Origin: Streptomyces jumonjinensis
GTDB taxonomy: Bacteria; Actinomycetota; Actinomycetes; Streptomycetales; Streptomycetaceae
Assembly: GCF_009600885.1 (NCBI RefSeq)
Contig: NZ_VCLA01000178.1
Coordinates: 10,847-74,846, forward strand
Length of the DNA stretch: 64,000 nt
Direction of reading: 5' to 3'
The position numbers and the translations under genes were made by a program. Under the pieces are notes generated by a model. That model ran no database searches and was not told the DNA's origin. It saw only the letters and a program-made list of their open reading frames with translations. Numbering within the stretch: position 1 is the first letter of the stretch; each line of letters starts with the position of its first letter. Positions 34,096-42,891 of the stretch are shown here, one piece after another.

Positions 34096-35079
34096 ATGGA
34101 ACTCAGACACCTCAGATATTTCGCTGCCGTCGCCGAGACCAGCCATTTCGGCAGGGCCGCGGAGCGTCTGCACATGGCGCAGCCTCCGCTCTCCCAGGCG
34201 ATTCGCCGGCTGGAGGCGGAATTGGGTGCGGTCCTGTTCAGCCGCACCACCCGGCAGGTCGCCCTGACCCGGGCCGGGGAGGTGTTCCAGGCCGATGTAC
34301 GGCGCATTCTCACCGCCGTCGACGAGGCGGCGGCCCGGGTGGGCCGCTTCGCGTCGGGCGTCGAGGGGGTGCTGCGGATCGGTCTGACGGGATCGGCCTC
34401 GTACCGGCAGCTGCCCGCCCTGGCGCGGCTGGTGAAACGCGAGATGCCCGGAGTCGCGATGGAGGTGCACACCGAGATGCTCACCCCCGCCCAGGAGTCC
34501 GGGCTGGCCGAGGGACGGCTGGACGTGGGCGTACTGCGCCCGCCGGTCCGGCACGAGGGCATCGCCCACCGGGCCCTGGCCGATGAGCCGCTGGTGCTAG
34601 CCGTGCCACAGGAGCACTGGCTCAGCGAGGCGGCCACGGTACGGATGGATCAGCTGCGGCACGAGAGCTTCATCATGTACGGGTCCGCGCTCGGCTCCGT
34701 CGTCAACGACACGGTGGTACGCGGCTGTCTGGCGGCGGGATTCCAGCCGCGCTGCGCCCATGAGGTCACCGAGACCTCCACCGCGCTCGCGCTGGTCGCC
34801 GCCGGTCTCGGCATCGCCCTGCTGCCGGATTCCATCCGTTCCGCGCCCCGCGAGGGCGTGGTGTGCAAGACCGTCGCCGACGCCCTTCGCGTACGCCTGG
34901 TCCTGGCCTGGCGGGCGGACGACGAATCGCCCCTTCTCAAGAATCTGCTGGAAAACCTAGACAAGAACGGAATGTTTCTCGCGGACGAAGCGGAGGACGC
35001 CGCCGGCAGTGGAAGCGCGGGTCCCGCTGATCATGCGAGCGATATTCCGGGGGGATGGCATGAAGATTACCGGAATTGA
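34096..35079 (+). CDS. LysR-family regulator of the benzoate/catechol genes
   Basis: A 327-residue LysR regulator of the BenM/CatM/CatR branch. The winged helix (1-60) reads MELRHLRYFAAVAETSHFGRA and RLHMAQPPLSQAIRRLEAELGAVLF, a branch signature. The ligand-binding domain (about 90-300) begins GVLRIGLTGSASYRQLPALARL. By analogy it should bind cis,cis-muconate or benzoate and activate both flanking operons. The ATG at 34096 follows GAGGGAGA; an open upstream extension has no similarity. The 3' end overlaps catB by 20 bases, so regulator and catabolic genes share a transcript. Confidence 0.92.
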   Translation: MELRHLRYFAAVAETSHFGRAAERLHMAQPPLSQAIRRLEAELGAVLFSRTTRQVALTRAGEVFQADVRRILTAVDEAAARVGRFASGVEGVLRIGLTGSASYRQLPALARLVKREMPGVAMEVHTEMLTPAQESGLAEGRLDVGVLRPPVRHEGIAHRALADEPLVLAVPQEHWLSEAATVRMDQLRHESFIMYGSALGSVVNDTVVRGCLAAGFQPRCAHEVTETSTALALVAAGLGIALLPDSIRSAPREGVVCKTVADALRVRLVLAWRADDESPLLKNLLENLDKNGMFLADEAEDAAGSGSAGPADHASDIPGGWHEDYRN

Positions 35080-36163
35080 CACGATCCCTTTTGCTATTCC
35101 TTATCGGAAACCGCTCAGGTTCGCCAGCGGCGAGGTGCACACGGCCGAGCATGTGCTGGTGCGGGTGCACACCGACGAGGGTCTGACGGGTACCGCCGAG
35201 GCGCCGCCCAGGCCCTATACCTACGGTGAGACCCAGGAGTCCATCGTGGCCGTGATCGACAAGATCTTCGCGCCGCAGCTCCTCGGCCGGTCGGCGCTGG
35301 AGCGCGAGGCGGTCCATGGGCTGCTGGACCGGACCGTGGGCAATCCGACCGCGAAGGCCGCGCTGGACATGGCCCTGTGGGACATTCTGGGCCAGGCGGC
35401 CGGGCTGCCGGTCTCCGGGCTGCTCGGCGGATACACCGACCGGATGCGGGTGTGCCACATGGTGGGCTTCGCGCCCGCCGCGCGGATGGTCGCCGAGGCC
35501 GAGCGGGTCCGGGACACCCATGGGATCACCACCTTCAAGGTCAAGGTCGGGCGGCGGCCCTACACCGACGATGTGGCGGCCTGCCGTGCGCTGCGCGAGG
35601 CGCTGGGCCCGGAGGCGGAGCTGTACATCGACGGCAACCGCGGCTGGAGCGCGGCCGAGTCGGCGCGCGCCCTGCGGGAGATGGAGGATCTCGGTCTGAC
35701 CTTCGCCGAGGAGCTGTGCCCGGCCGACGATGTGCTGGGGCGGCGCCGGCTGGTGAGCCAGAGCACCATTCCCTTCATCGCCGACGAGAGCGCGACCCGG
35801 GCCGCCGAGGTCACCCGCGAGCTGCTCGGCGGATCCGCGACCGCCATCAGCGTCAAGACGGCCCGCACCGGCTTCACGGCCTCGCAGCGGGTGCTGCATC
35901 TGTGCGAGGGGCTGGGCGTCGAGGTGGTGATGGGCAATCAGATCGACGGACAGATAGGCACCCTCTGCTCGGTCGCCTTCGGCGCGGCGCACCGGTCGGC
36001 CGCCCGGCGGGCCGGGGAGCTCTCGAACTTCCTCGACATGGCCGACGACCTTCTCGCCGAGCCGCTGATCATCGAGGACGGCGCCCTGCGGGTGCGCGAG
36101 GGCGCGGGGCTGGGGATCGCCGTCGACCCCGAGAAGCTGGCGCGCTACCGCCAGGACGGCTGA
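35060..36163 (+). CDS. catB: Muconate cycloisomerase
   Basis: A 367-residue enolase-superfamily enzyme converting cis,cis-muconate to muconolactone. The capping domain (1-120) is followed by a TIM barrel with the base pair in TTFKVKVG (KxK), metal ligands in YIDGNRGW, FAEELCPAD and IADESATR, and the final Lys in ISVKTARTGF. The ATG at 35060, preceded by GGGGGA, overlaps the LysR gene by 20 bases. Position inside a ben/cat cluster excludes the related dipeptide epimerases. It is the first catabolic gene of the plus-strand operon. Confidence 0.93.
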   Translation: MKITGIDTIPFAIPYRKPLRFASGEVHTAEHVLVRVHTDEGLTGTAEAPPRPYTYGETQESIVAVIDKIFAPQLLGRSALEREAVHGLLDRTVGNPTAKAALDMALWDILGQAAGLPVSGLLGGYTDRMRVCHMVGFAPAARMVAEAERVRDTHGITTFKVKVGRRPYTDDVAACRALREALGPEAELYIDGNRGWSAAESARALREMEDLGLTFAEELCPADDVLGRRRLVSQSTIPFIADESATRAAEVTRELLGGSATAISVKTARTGFTASQRVLHLCEGLGVEVVMGNQIDGQIGTLCSVAFGAAHRSAARRAGELSNFLDMADDLLAEPLIIEDGALRVREGAGLGIAVDPEKLARYRQDG

Positions 36164-36214
36164 CACACCCCGCCGGGACCGTATCCGTACCACTCAAGGA
36201 AGAGACAGAGCGAG

Positions 36215-37126
36215 ATGACGACCGAGACCACCCTCCCCGAGACCGAGACCGGATCCCCCGGAACCGAGGCCGGAACCGAGGCCCCTGCGACTGTCGCGTC
36301 CGCCGCCGCCTCCGGCGCCGCCGCCACCGAGCGGTTCCGGGACAAGCAGCGCGCGGCGCACTCCCCCGCCGACACCGCGCGCGTCGACGCCCTCGTCTCC
36401 GAGACGCTGGCCGCCGTGCACGATGTCATACGCCGCCACAAGGTCACCTACGCCGAGTACGACGCCCTCAAGTCCTGGCTGATCCAGGTGGGTCTGGACG
36501 GCGAGTGGCCGCTGTTCCTGGACGTATGGGTCGAGCATGTCGTCGAGGAGGTCGCGAACGAGGACCGCCAGGGCAGCAAGGGCACCATCGAGGGCCCGTA
36601 CTACGTCCCCGGCTCGCCCTCCTTCGACGGTACGGCCACCCTGCCGATGCGCGACGGCGAACCCGGTGTCCCGCTGCTGTTCCAGGGCACGGTGACCACC
36701 GTGGACGGCGCCCCGCTGCCCGGTGCGCGCGTCGAGATGTGGCACGCCGACGCGGCGGGCTTCTACTCCCAGTACGCCCCCGGGCTGCCCGAGTGGAATC
36801 TGCGCGGCGCCGTCGTCGCCGACGAGAAGGGCGGCTTCCGGATCCATACGGTGGAACCCGCCCCGTACCAGATCCCCACCGACGGCTCCTGCGGCAGGCT
36901 GATCGCGGCGGCCGGCTGGCATGCCTGGCGCCCCGCCCATCTGCATCTCAAGGTCTCCGCTCCCGGCCACCGGCTGATCACCACCCAGCTGTACTTCCAG
37001 GGCTCCAGCCATGTCGAGGACGACATCGCGTCGGCCGTCAAGCCCGAACTGATGCTGGCCCCCTCCCCCGCGGCGGGCGGCCACGGGAACGAGGTCACGT
37101 ACGACTTCGTCCTCGACCGGGCCTGA
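36215..37126 (+). CDS. catA: Catechol 1,2-dioxygenase
   Basis: A 303-residue intradiol dioxygenase that opens catechol to cis,cis-muconate. Non-haem iron ligands are visible: Tyr in GPYYVPG, Tyr in AAGFYSQYAP, and two His in WRPAHLHLKVSAPGHR. The N-terminal helical dimerisation domain covers about 45-110. The first 40 residues are a Glu/Thr/Gly/Pro/Ala-rich tail (TETGSPGTEAGTEA) not needed for the fold and similar in style to that of BenB. ATG at 36215; 51 bases after catB, with AAGGAAGAG as ribosome site. Confidence 0.95.
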   Translation: MTTETTLPETETGSPGTEAGTEAPATVASAAASGAAATERFRDKQRAAHSPADTARVDALVSETLAAVHDVIRRHKVTYAEYDALKSWLIQVGLDGEWPLFLDVWVEHVVEEVANEDRQGSKGTIEGPYYVPGSPSFDGTATLPMRDGEPGVPLLFQGTVTTVDGAPLPGARVEMWHADAAGFYSQYAPGLPEWNLRGAVVADEKGGFRIHTVEPAPYQIPTDGSCGRLIAAAGWHAWRPAHLHLKVSAPGHRLITTQLYFQGSSHVEDDIASAVKPELMLAPSPAAGGHGNEVTYDFVLDRA

Positions 37127-37139
37127 GCGCCCCCGCGCC

Positions 37140-37183
37140 TGCCTCCCCTCCCCTCCCCTCTCCTCCCATCCCCTCCCCCATCT
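37140..37183 (+). repeat. Homopyrimidine tract (CTCCC)n between catA and catC
   Basis: About 40 almost pure C/T bases built of CTCCC-type units on the plus strand. The catC ribosome site GAAGGAAG lies 15 bases after the end of the tract. Confidence 0.85.
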
Positions 37184-37201
37184 CAACGGCGAAGGAAGAC
37201 C

Positions 37202-37486
37202 ATGCTGTTCGCAGTGACCATGGATGTGGCGATCCCGCACGATCTCGACCCCGGGGTCCGCGAGGAACTGATCAGCCGTGAGCGGAGCTACTGTCAGGAG
37301 CTCCAGAAGTCCGGTGTCTGGCCGCACATCTGGCGGTGCGCGGGCCAGTACGCCAACCTCAGCGTCTTCGACGTGCCGGACAACGACGAACTCCACCGCG
37401 TGCTGTGGAATCTGCCGCTCTTCCCCTATATGACGGTCTCCGTCACCCCGCTGGCCGCCCACCCCTCCGCGCTGACGGCGCGCTGA
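37202..37486 (+). CDS. catC: Muconolactone delta-isomerase
   Basis: A 94-residue protein of normal family length that shifts the double bond of muconolactone to give 3-oxoadipate enol-lactone. It starts MLFAVTMDVAIPHDLDPGVREELISRE and holds the conserved active-site segments SGVWPHIWRCAGQYANLSVFDVPDNDELHRVLWNLPLFPYM. It acts as a cytosolic decamer in known cases. The ATG is preceded by GAAGGAAG and the stop is followed five bases later by pcaI. Confidence 0.95.
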   Translation: MLFAVTMDVAIPHDLDPGVREELISRERSYCQELQKSGVWPHIWRCAGQYANLSVFDVPDNDELHRVLWNLPLFPYMTVSVTPLAAHPSALTAR

Positions 37487-37491
37487 GCACG

Positions 37492-38250
37492 ATGGACAAG
37501 GTGATGGAGACCGCCTCGGCGGCCGTGGCGGACATCGGCGACGGAGCCTGTCTCGCCGTGGGCGGATTCGGGCTGAGCGGTGTGCCGAACGTACTGATCG
37601 AGGCCGTTCACCGGCGCGGTGTCACCGCGCTGAGCGTGGTCTCCAACAACTGCGGGGCGATGGACTCGGGGCTGGCGACCCTGCTCTCGGCCGGCCGGAT
37701 AGCGCGGGTCACCGGCTCCTACATCGGCGCGAACAAGGAGTTCGCCCGCCAGTATCTCGCCGGTGAGCTGGAGGTCGAGCTGATCCCCCAGGGCACGCTC
37801 GCCGAGCGGCTGCGCGCCGGCGGCTGCGGGATCCCCGCCTTCTACACCCCCGCCGGGGTCGGCACCCAGGTGGCCGACGGCGGTCTGCCCTGGCGTTACG
37901 ACGGCGAGGGCGGGGTCGCGCTGGCGTCGCCGCCCAAGGAGGTCCGCGCGTTCGACGGCGTCGAATACGTCCTGGAGCGCGGTATCCGCACCGATTTCGC
38001 GCTGGTCCGCGCGGCCCGGGGAGACCGCCACGGCAATCTGGTCTTCGGCAGATCCGCCCGGAATTTCAACCCCCTGGCCGCGATGGCCGGCCGGATCACC
38101 GTCGCCGAGGTGGAAGAGCTGGTCGAGCCGGGCGAACTCGACCCGGACCAGATCCATGTGCCGGGCGTCTTCGTGCAGCGGGTCGTCGCCCTCACCCCCG
38201 GACAGGCCGCCGACAAGAAGATCGAACGAAGGACGGTACGGAGCCGATGA
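37492..38250 (+). CDS. pcaI: 3-Oxoadipate CoA-transferase, subunit A
   Basis: A 252-residue alpha subunit of the succinyl-CoA:3-oxoadipate CoA-transferase. Family signatures are VGGFGLSGVPNVLIEA, VSNNCGAMDSGLATLL, GSYIGANKEFARQYL, GTLAERLRAGGCGIPAFYTPAGVGT and VRAARGDRHGNLVFGRSARNFNP. With PcaJ it moves CoA from succinyl-CoA to 3-oxoadipate. The ATG lies five bases after the catC stop and the 3' end overlaps pcaJ by four bases, consistent with a stoichiometric complex. Confidence 0.93.
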   Translation: MDKVMETASAAVADIGDGACLAVGGFGLSGVPNVLIEAVHRRGVTALSVVSNNCGAMDSGLATLLSAGRIARVTGSYIGANKEFARQYLAGELEVELIPQGTLAERLRAGGCGIPAFYTPAGVGTQVADGGLPWRYDGEGGVALASPPKEVRAFDGVEYVLERGIRTDFALVRAARGDRHGNLVFGRSARNFNPLAAMAGRITVAEVEELVEPGELDPDQIHVPGVFVQRVVALTPGQAADKKIERRTVRSR

Positions 38251-38906
38251 CCTGGACACGGGAGGAGATCGCCGCCCGCGCGGCACGCGAGCTGCGCGAC
38301 GGGGAGTACGTCAATCTGGGCATCGGACTGCCGACCCTGATCCCGGGGCTGCTGCCGGACGGCGTCACGGTCGTCCTCGAATCGGAGAACGGCATTCTCG
38401 GCACCGGGCCCTATCCGCTGGAGGAGGAGGTCGACCCCGATCTGATCAACGCGGGGAAGGAGACGGTGACCGTGCTGCCCGGGGCTTCGTTCTTCGACTC
38501 CGCGCTCTCTTTCGGAATGATCCGGGGCGGTCATATCGACACCGCCGTACTCGGCGCGATGCAGGTCTCCGCACGCGGTGATCTGGCCAACTGGGCGGTG
38601 CCCGGGAAACTGGTCACCGGCATCGGGGGCGCGATGGATCTGGTGCACGGAGCCCGCAGGGTCGTGGTGACGATGAGCCATACCGCGAAGGACGGCACTC
38701 CGAAGATCGTCGAGGAGTGCTCGCTGCCGCTGACCGGAAGGTCCTGTGTGGACCGGATCATCACCGACCTCGGCGTACTCGACGTCTCGGCGGACGGCGG
38801 CCTGACGCTGGTGGAGACCGCGCCCGGGGTCAGCGCCGCCGAGGTACGGGCCAGGACCGCCGCACCCGTGACGATCGCCCCCGCGGCCGGAAGGAGTTCC
38901 CGGTGA
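38247..38906 (+). CDS. pcaJ: 3-Oxoadipate CoA-transferase, subunit B
   Basis: A 219-residue beta subunit. The catalytic glutamate is in LESENGILGTGP, followed by GGHIDTAVLGAMQVSARGDLANW, GIGGAMDLVHGARRVVVTM and LTGRSCVDRIITDLGVLDV. The ATG overlaps the pcaI stop (ATGA) and the stop overlaps the GTG of the thiolase gene (GTGA), so three genes are translationally coupled. Similar subunits occur in acetoacetate CoA-transferases; the surrounding catechol genes decide the assignment. Confidence 0.93.
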   Translation: MTWTREEIAARAARELRDGEYVNLGIGLPTLIPGLLPDGVTVVLESENGILGTGPYPLEEEVDPDLINAGKETVTVLPGASFFDSALSFGMIRGGHIDTAVLGAMQVSARGDLANWAVPGKLVTGIGGAMDLVHGARRVVVTMSHTAKDGTPKIVEECSLPLTGRSCVDRIITDLGVLDVSADGGLTLVETAPGVSAAEVRARTAAPVTIAPAAGRSSR

Positions 38907-40090
38907 ACCGCCGTGATGTGTATGTGGTGGACGCCGTGCGCACACCGGTGGGCCGGTACGGGGGCGGGCTGAGCGGGGTACGGCCGGACGATCTCGCGGC
39001 GGGTGCGGTCGCGGCGTTGCTGAAGCGCTCACCGGGTCTGGATCCGGGCCGGGTGGGGGATGTGTTCCTGGGGAACGCGAACGGCGCCGGAGAGGAGAAC
39101 CGGGATGTGGCGCGGATGGCGGTGCTGCTGGCCGGTCTGCCGGTGACGGTGCCGGGGGTGAGCGTGAACCGGCTGTGCGGATCGGGGATGGAGGCGGTGA
39201 TCCAGGCGGCGCGGGCGGTCGCCGTGGGGGATCTGTCGGTGGCGGTGGCGGGCGGGGTGGAGTCGATGAGCCGGGCCCCGTGGGTGCTGCCGAAGCCGGA
39301 GCGGGCCTTCCCGGCCGGCCATCAGGAGATGTACTCGACCACGCTGGGCTGGCGGATGGTCAACCCGCGGATGGATCCGCGGTGGACGGTGTCGCTGGGC
39401 GAGGGCGCGGAGCTGGTGGCGGAGAAGTACGGCATCGGCCGTGCCGAGCAGGACGCGTACGCGCTGGAGAGCCATCGCAGGGCCGCGCGGGCGTGGGCGG
39501 AGGGCCGGTACGACGGGGAGGTGGTCCCGGTCGAGGGTACGGGCGTGGTGCGTGACGAGTCGATCCGCGAGACCACGTCGGCCGAGGCGCTGGCCGGGCT
39601 GAAGCCGGCCTTCCGGACCGGGGGCACGGTCACGGCGGGAAACGCCTCCCCGCTCAGCGACGGCGCCGCCGCGGTGCTGCTGGCGGACGCGGAGGGGCTG
39701 CGGGAGATCGGGCGGGAGCCGCTGGCGCGCATCACGGCGAGCGCGGTGACGGGTGTCGAGCCGCAGTACTTCGGTCTCGGTCCGGTCGAAGCGGTACGGC
39801 GCGCACTGGAGCGGGCGGGGCGCTCGCTGGGCGAGGTGGGGGTGTTCGAGTTGAACGAGGCATTCGCGGCGCAGGCGCTGGGGTGTCTGGGGCAGTGGCC
39901 GGGGCTGGATCCGGAGGTGGTCAATCCGCGGGGCGGGGCGATCGCCATCGGGCACCCCCTGGGCGCGTCCGGCGCGCGGATCACCGGCGGCGTCGCGCAC
40001 CAGCTCGCCGCCACCGCGACCGGGATCGGCGTCGCCGCGCTCTGCATCGGCGTCGGCCAGGGACTCGCCGTCGTCCTGGAGGCGCCCTGA
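38903..40090 (+). CDS. pcaF: 3-Oxoadipyl-CoA thiolase
   Basis: A 395-residue thiolase that splits 3-oxoadipyl-CoA into succinyl-CoA and acetyl-CoA, the last step of the pathway. Active-site Cys is in VNRLCGSGMEAV, the oxyanion Asn/His in FELNEAFAAQ and GGAIAIGHPLGASGAR, and the second Cys in ALCIGVGQG. GTG at 38903 is fixed by AAGGAG and by the four-base overlap with pcaJ. The frame is open upstream in pcaJ but without similarity. Thiolases of other pathways look alike; the operon context supports PcaF. Confidence 0.92.
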   Translation: MNRRDVYVVDAVRTPVGRYGGGLSGVRPDDLAAGAVAALLKRSPGLDPGRVGDVFLGNANGAGEENRDVARMAVLLAGLPVTVPGVSVNRLCGSGMEAVIQAARAVAVGDLSVAVAGGVESMSRAPWVLPKPERAFPAGHQEMYSTTLGWRMVNPRMDPRWTVSLGEGAELVAEKYGIGRAEQDAYALESHRRAARAWAEGRYDGEVVPVEGTGVVRDESIRETTSAEALAGLKPAFRTGGTVTAGNASPLSDGAAAVLLADAEGLREIGREPLARITASAVTGVEPQYFGLGPVEAVRRALERAGRSLGEVGVFELNEAFAAQALGCLGQWPGLDPEVVNPRGGAIAIGHPLGASGARITGGVAHQLAATATGIGVAALCIGVGQGLAVVLEAP

Positions 40091-40162
40091 GTCCCGTCTG
40101 CCCTTGAGAACACAGGTCACAGCTGCTGAGCCAGACCCCCGCCCCCCCACTGAGGAGCCGCA

Positions 40163-40963
40163 GTGCCCCCGTCCCCGACACTCCACCACCGTCTCTCCGG
40201 TCCCGCCGACGCGCCGCTGCTGGTGCTCGGGCCGTCGCTCGGCACCTCGATGGCCGTATGGGAGCAGCAACTTCCCGCCCTGGCACGGGATTTCCGGGTG
40301 CTGCGGTTCGATCTGCCGGGGCACGGCGGATCGGCGACCGGGCTGCTGTCGTCGCCCCAGCCCGGCGGCACGACGGTGACAGAACTCGCGGAGCTGGTCC
40401 TCGGGCTCATCGACACCGTGGGCCGCCACCGGTTCCACTACGCGGGCGTCTCCCTCGGCGGAGCCATCGGGGCACAGCTGGCCCTCGGCCACCCCGGGCG
40501 CGTCGGCTCGCTGGCCCTGGTCTGCTCCTCCGCCCACTTCGGTCCCCCGGAACCCTGGCGGGAGCGCGCCGCGCTCGTACGCCGCGAAGGAACCGGGCCG
40601 CTGCTCGCCACCGCCCCCGGCCGGTGGTTCGCCGACCCGGAGACCACCGCCGCGACGCCCCTCGGCGAGATGCTGCTCAGGAATCTCGCCGACGCCGACC
40701 CCGCCGGATACGCCGCCTGCTGCGACGCCCTCGCCGACTACGATCTGCGGTCCGCGCTGCCCCGGATCAGCGCGCCCGCCCTGGTCATCGGCGGCTCCCA
40801 CGATGTGGCGACCCCACCGCACCACGCCCGTGAGCTCGCGGCCGGCATCCCCCGTGCCACCATGAAGATCCTCGGCACCGGGCATCTCGCGGTGGAGGAG
40901 CCCCGGGCGGTCGAAGCACTGCTCGGCGCGCATATCGCCCAGGTCGAACGCCCCGGGCGCTGA
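40163..40963 (+). CDS. pcaD: 3-Oxoadipate enol-lactonase
   Basis: A 266-residue alpha/beta hydrolase that opens 3-oxoadipate enol-lactone to 3-oxoadipate. The nucleophile is in YAGVSLGGAIGA, the acid in GGSHDVATP and the His in GTGHLAVEEP. The N-terminal VLGPSLGTSMAVWEQQLPAL and LRFDLPGHGGS match PcaD proteins. GTG start with GAGGAG before it. Although it acts between CatC and PcaI/J, it is encoded at the end of the operon. It has no fused carboxymuconolactone decarboxylase domain, which fits use in the catechol branch only. Confidence 0.9.
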   Translation: MPPSPTLHHRLSGPADAPLLVLGPSLGTSMAVWEQQLPALARDFRVLRFDLPGHGGSATGLLSSPQPGGTTVTELAELVLGLIDTVGRHRFHYAGVSLGGAIGAQLALGHPGRVGSLALVCSSAHFGPPEPWRERAALVRREGTGPLLATAPGRWFADPETTAATPLGEMLLRNLADADPAGYAACCDALADYDLRSALPRISAPALVIGGSHDVATPPHHARELAAGIPRATMKILGTGHLAVEEPRAVEALLGAHIAQVERPGR

Positions 40964-40984
40964 CCACCGACGCCGGAGGCCGCC

Positions 40985-42712
40985 GTGCGTATCGACCCCA
41001 CCGCCCCACGCCCCGAGATCGCCCTCTCCTGGCGGCGCTCCCGGATGAGCGGGCTCACCCCCCGCGCGCCGCGGATCCAGGTCGACGCCGACGCGGTCGA
41101 CCGGGGCTCACGGCTCGCCGCCGCCGCGCGGCCGGTGCTCGCGGAACTCGCCGAGCAGCTCGGCGACGCCGCGTACTGCGTGGTGCTCGCCGACCGCGGG
41201 TCACGGATCGTGGCCCCGACGGTCGGGGCCCGGGGGCTGCGCGCCCGGCTGGAGAGGCTCGGTGTGGTGTCGGGCGGGGTCTTCCTGGAGGAGACGACCG
41301 GCACCAACTCGATCGCCACGGTGTACGAGGTGCGCCGGGGCCTCGCGGTCCGCGGCGAAGAGCACTATCTGGAGCCGTTCAGACGGTTCAGCTGCTATGG
41401 GCATCCGATCACGCACCCGGTGACCCGCAGACTGGAGGGCGTACTCGACATCACCTGTCTCACCCGGGACGACTCCCCGCTGCTGGGGCCGTTTCTGGCG
41501 CGGGCGGCGCGGGATGTCGAGGAGCGGCTGCTGCGCGGTGCGCGGGCCGCCGAGCGGGGGATGCTGACCGCGTTCCGGACGGCCGCCGCCGGGCGGCGCG
41601 GACGGCCGGTGCTGGTGCTCGGCGAAGACGTGGTGCTGGCGAACCCCGCCGCCGTCGAGCTGCTCGACCCGGTCGATCACATCCGGCTGCGGACGCTCGC
41701 GACCGGACTCCCGGGCGAGCGGCGGCGGTCGGAGGCAACGGTCGAGCTGTCGTCGGGGCGGACCGTGGCCGTACGGTTCCGGGCCGTCGAAGCGGGGGCG
41801 GGCGGGGTGCTGTTCGAGTTCGACGAGACCGGCCCTGCCGGGGCCCGTACGGCACCCCGGCAGGGCTCGGGCTCGGTCGCGGGCTCGGGCTCAGTTGTGT
41901 GCTCTGGTGCGGCTTCGGCTTCGGGCACCGGTTCCGGCGCGGCTTCGGGGGTACGGAAGGCGCCCGCCGCGCCCGTGTACATCGGCGGGGCCCCCGGCAC
42001 CGGGCGCACCACTGCCGCGCGGTCGCTCGCCGGGGACGCGGGGGTCCGGACCATCGTGCTCGACTGCGTGCGGGCGGCCGGGGCCGGTGCGGCGGAGTGG
42101 CAGGACGCGCTCGGCTCCGCCGCGGCCGGCGCCCCCGCGCTGCTGCTGGTCGAGGACGTCCAGCTGCTGCCGGACGGCTGCGCGGTCCGGCTACTGCGGC
42201 TCCTGGCCGAGCCGGTGGCGGACAGCGGTCCGTCCATCGTGCTGACCGGGCCGCCCCTGGCCGAGTTGTCCGGCTATCCGGCGGTGCTGGCCGCACGCTG
42301 TCCCACACGGTGGGAGCTGCCCCGGCTGCGCGACCGCGCCGAGGAACTCCCGGGCCTGGTGCGGACCATGCTCATCGGTCTGGGCGCCGACGACCGGCTG
42401 CGGTTCAGCCCGGCCGCCCTCGCCTCGCTGGCCGGTCACCCCTGGCCCGGTGATCTCCATGAGCTGCACACGGTCGTGCGTACGGCGCTGGGGCGGCGCA
42501 CGACGGGGGACATCACGCCGCGCGATCTGCCGGAGGGCTACCGGGTCAGTCCACGGCTGCGCGGAATGACCCCGCTGGAGCGTGCCGAGCACGACACGAT
42601 CACGGCGGCGCTGCGGGCGTACGGCGGCAACAAGCTCCGTACCGCCCAGCGGCTGGGCATCAGCCGCACCACTCTCTACAGCCGGATGCGGACGCTCGGG
42701 ATCACGCTCTGA
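40985..42712 (+). CDS. AcoR-like GAF/degenerate AAA+/Fis regulator
   Basis: A 575-residue regulator laid out like the sigma-54 activators AcoR and DhaR. A GAF-like sensory part covers about 50-170 (GVFLEETTGTNSIATVYE, EEHYLEPFRRFSCYGHPI), a Ser/Gly-rich linker about 285-330, a AAA+-like part about 330-500 and a Fis-type helix-turn-helix at the end (ITAALRAYGGNKLRTAQRLGISRTTLYSRMRTLGI). Walker A is GGAPGTGRTTAA with Arg for Lys, Walker B is LLLVEDVQLL, and I find no GAFTGA sigma-54 loop. It therefore probably works with ordinary sigma factors. GTG at 40985 follows GGAGG. Confidence 0.85.
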   Translation: MRIDPTAPRPEIALSWRRSRMSGLTPRAPRIQVDADAVDRGSRLAAAARPVLAELAEQLGDAAYCVVLADRGSRIVAPTVGARGLRARLERLGVVSGGVFLEETTGTNSIATVYEVRRGLAVRGEEHYLEPFRRFSCYGHPITHPVTRRLEGVLDITCLTRDDSPLLGPFLARAARDVEERLLRGARAAERGMLTAFRTAAAGRRGRPVLVLGEDVVLANPAAVELLDPVDHIRLRTLATGLPGERRRSEATVELSSGRTVAVRFRAVEAGAGGVLFEFDETGPAGARTAPRQGSGSVAGSGSVVCSGAASASGTGSGAASGVRKAPAAPVYIGGAPGTGRTTAARSLAGDAGVRTIVLDCVRAAGAGAAEWQDALGSAAAGAPALLLVEDVQLLPDGCAVRLLRLLAEPVADSGPSIVLTGPPLAELSGYPAVLAARCPTRWELPRLRDRAEELPGLVRTMLIGLGADDRLRFSPAALASLAGHPWPGDLHELHTVVRTALGRRTTGDITPRDLPEGYRVSPRLRGMTPLERAEHDTITAALRAYGGNKLRTAQRLGISRTTLYSRMRTLGITL

Positions 42713-42721
42713 GCGGCCCGT

Positions 42722-42742
42722 ACTGTCCAGAAGTTGAACAGT
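42722..42742. promoter_or_regulatory. Near-perfect inverted repeat, likely operator of the AcoR-like regulator
   Basis: ACTGTCCA (42722-42729), five bases, TGAACAGT (42735-42742); one mismatch in eight. It sits just after the regulator gene and about 150 bases upstream of the hydrolase/aldehyde dehydrogenase pair. TGT-N-ACA symmetry is typical for Fis-type regulators of this group. Confidence 0.6.
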
Positions 42743-42891
42743 CGACGGTGATCGCGCGGCCCTAACGTGCCAGGAGTGTCCCCCTCGGCGAAGGAGCCGT
42801 ACCGTGCGCGTTCATCCGGCGTTCCCCACCACCCCTCGCCTCCTCGGCCTCCCCGGCCTCCCTGGCCTCCCCGGCTGAGGGGCGGGAAGCG

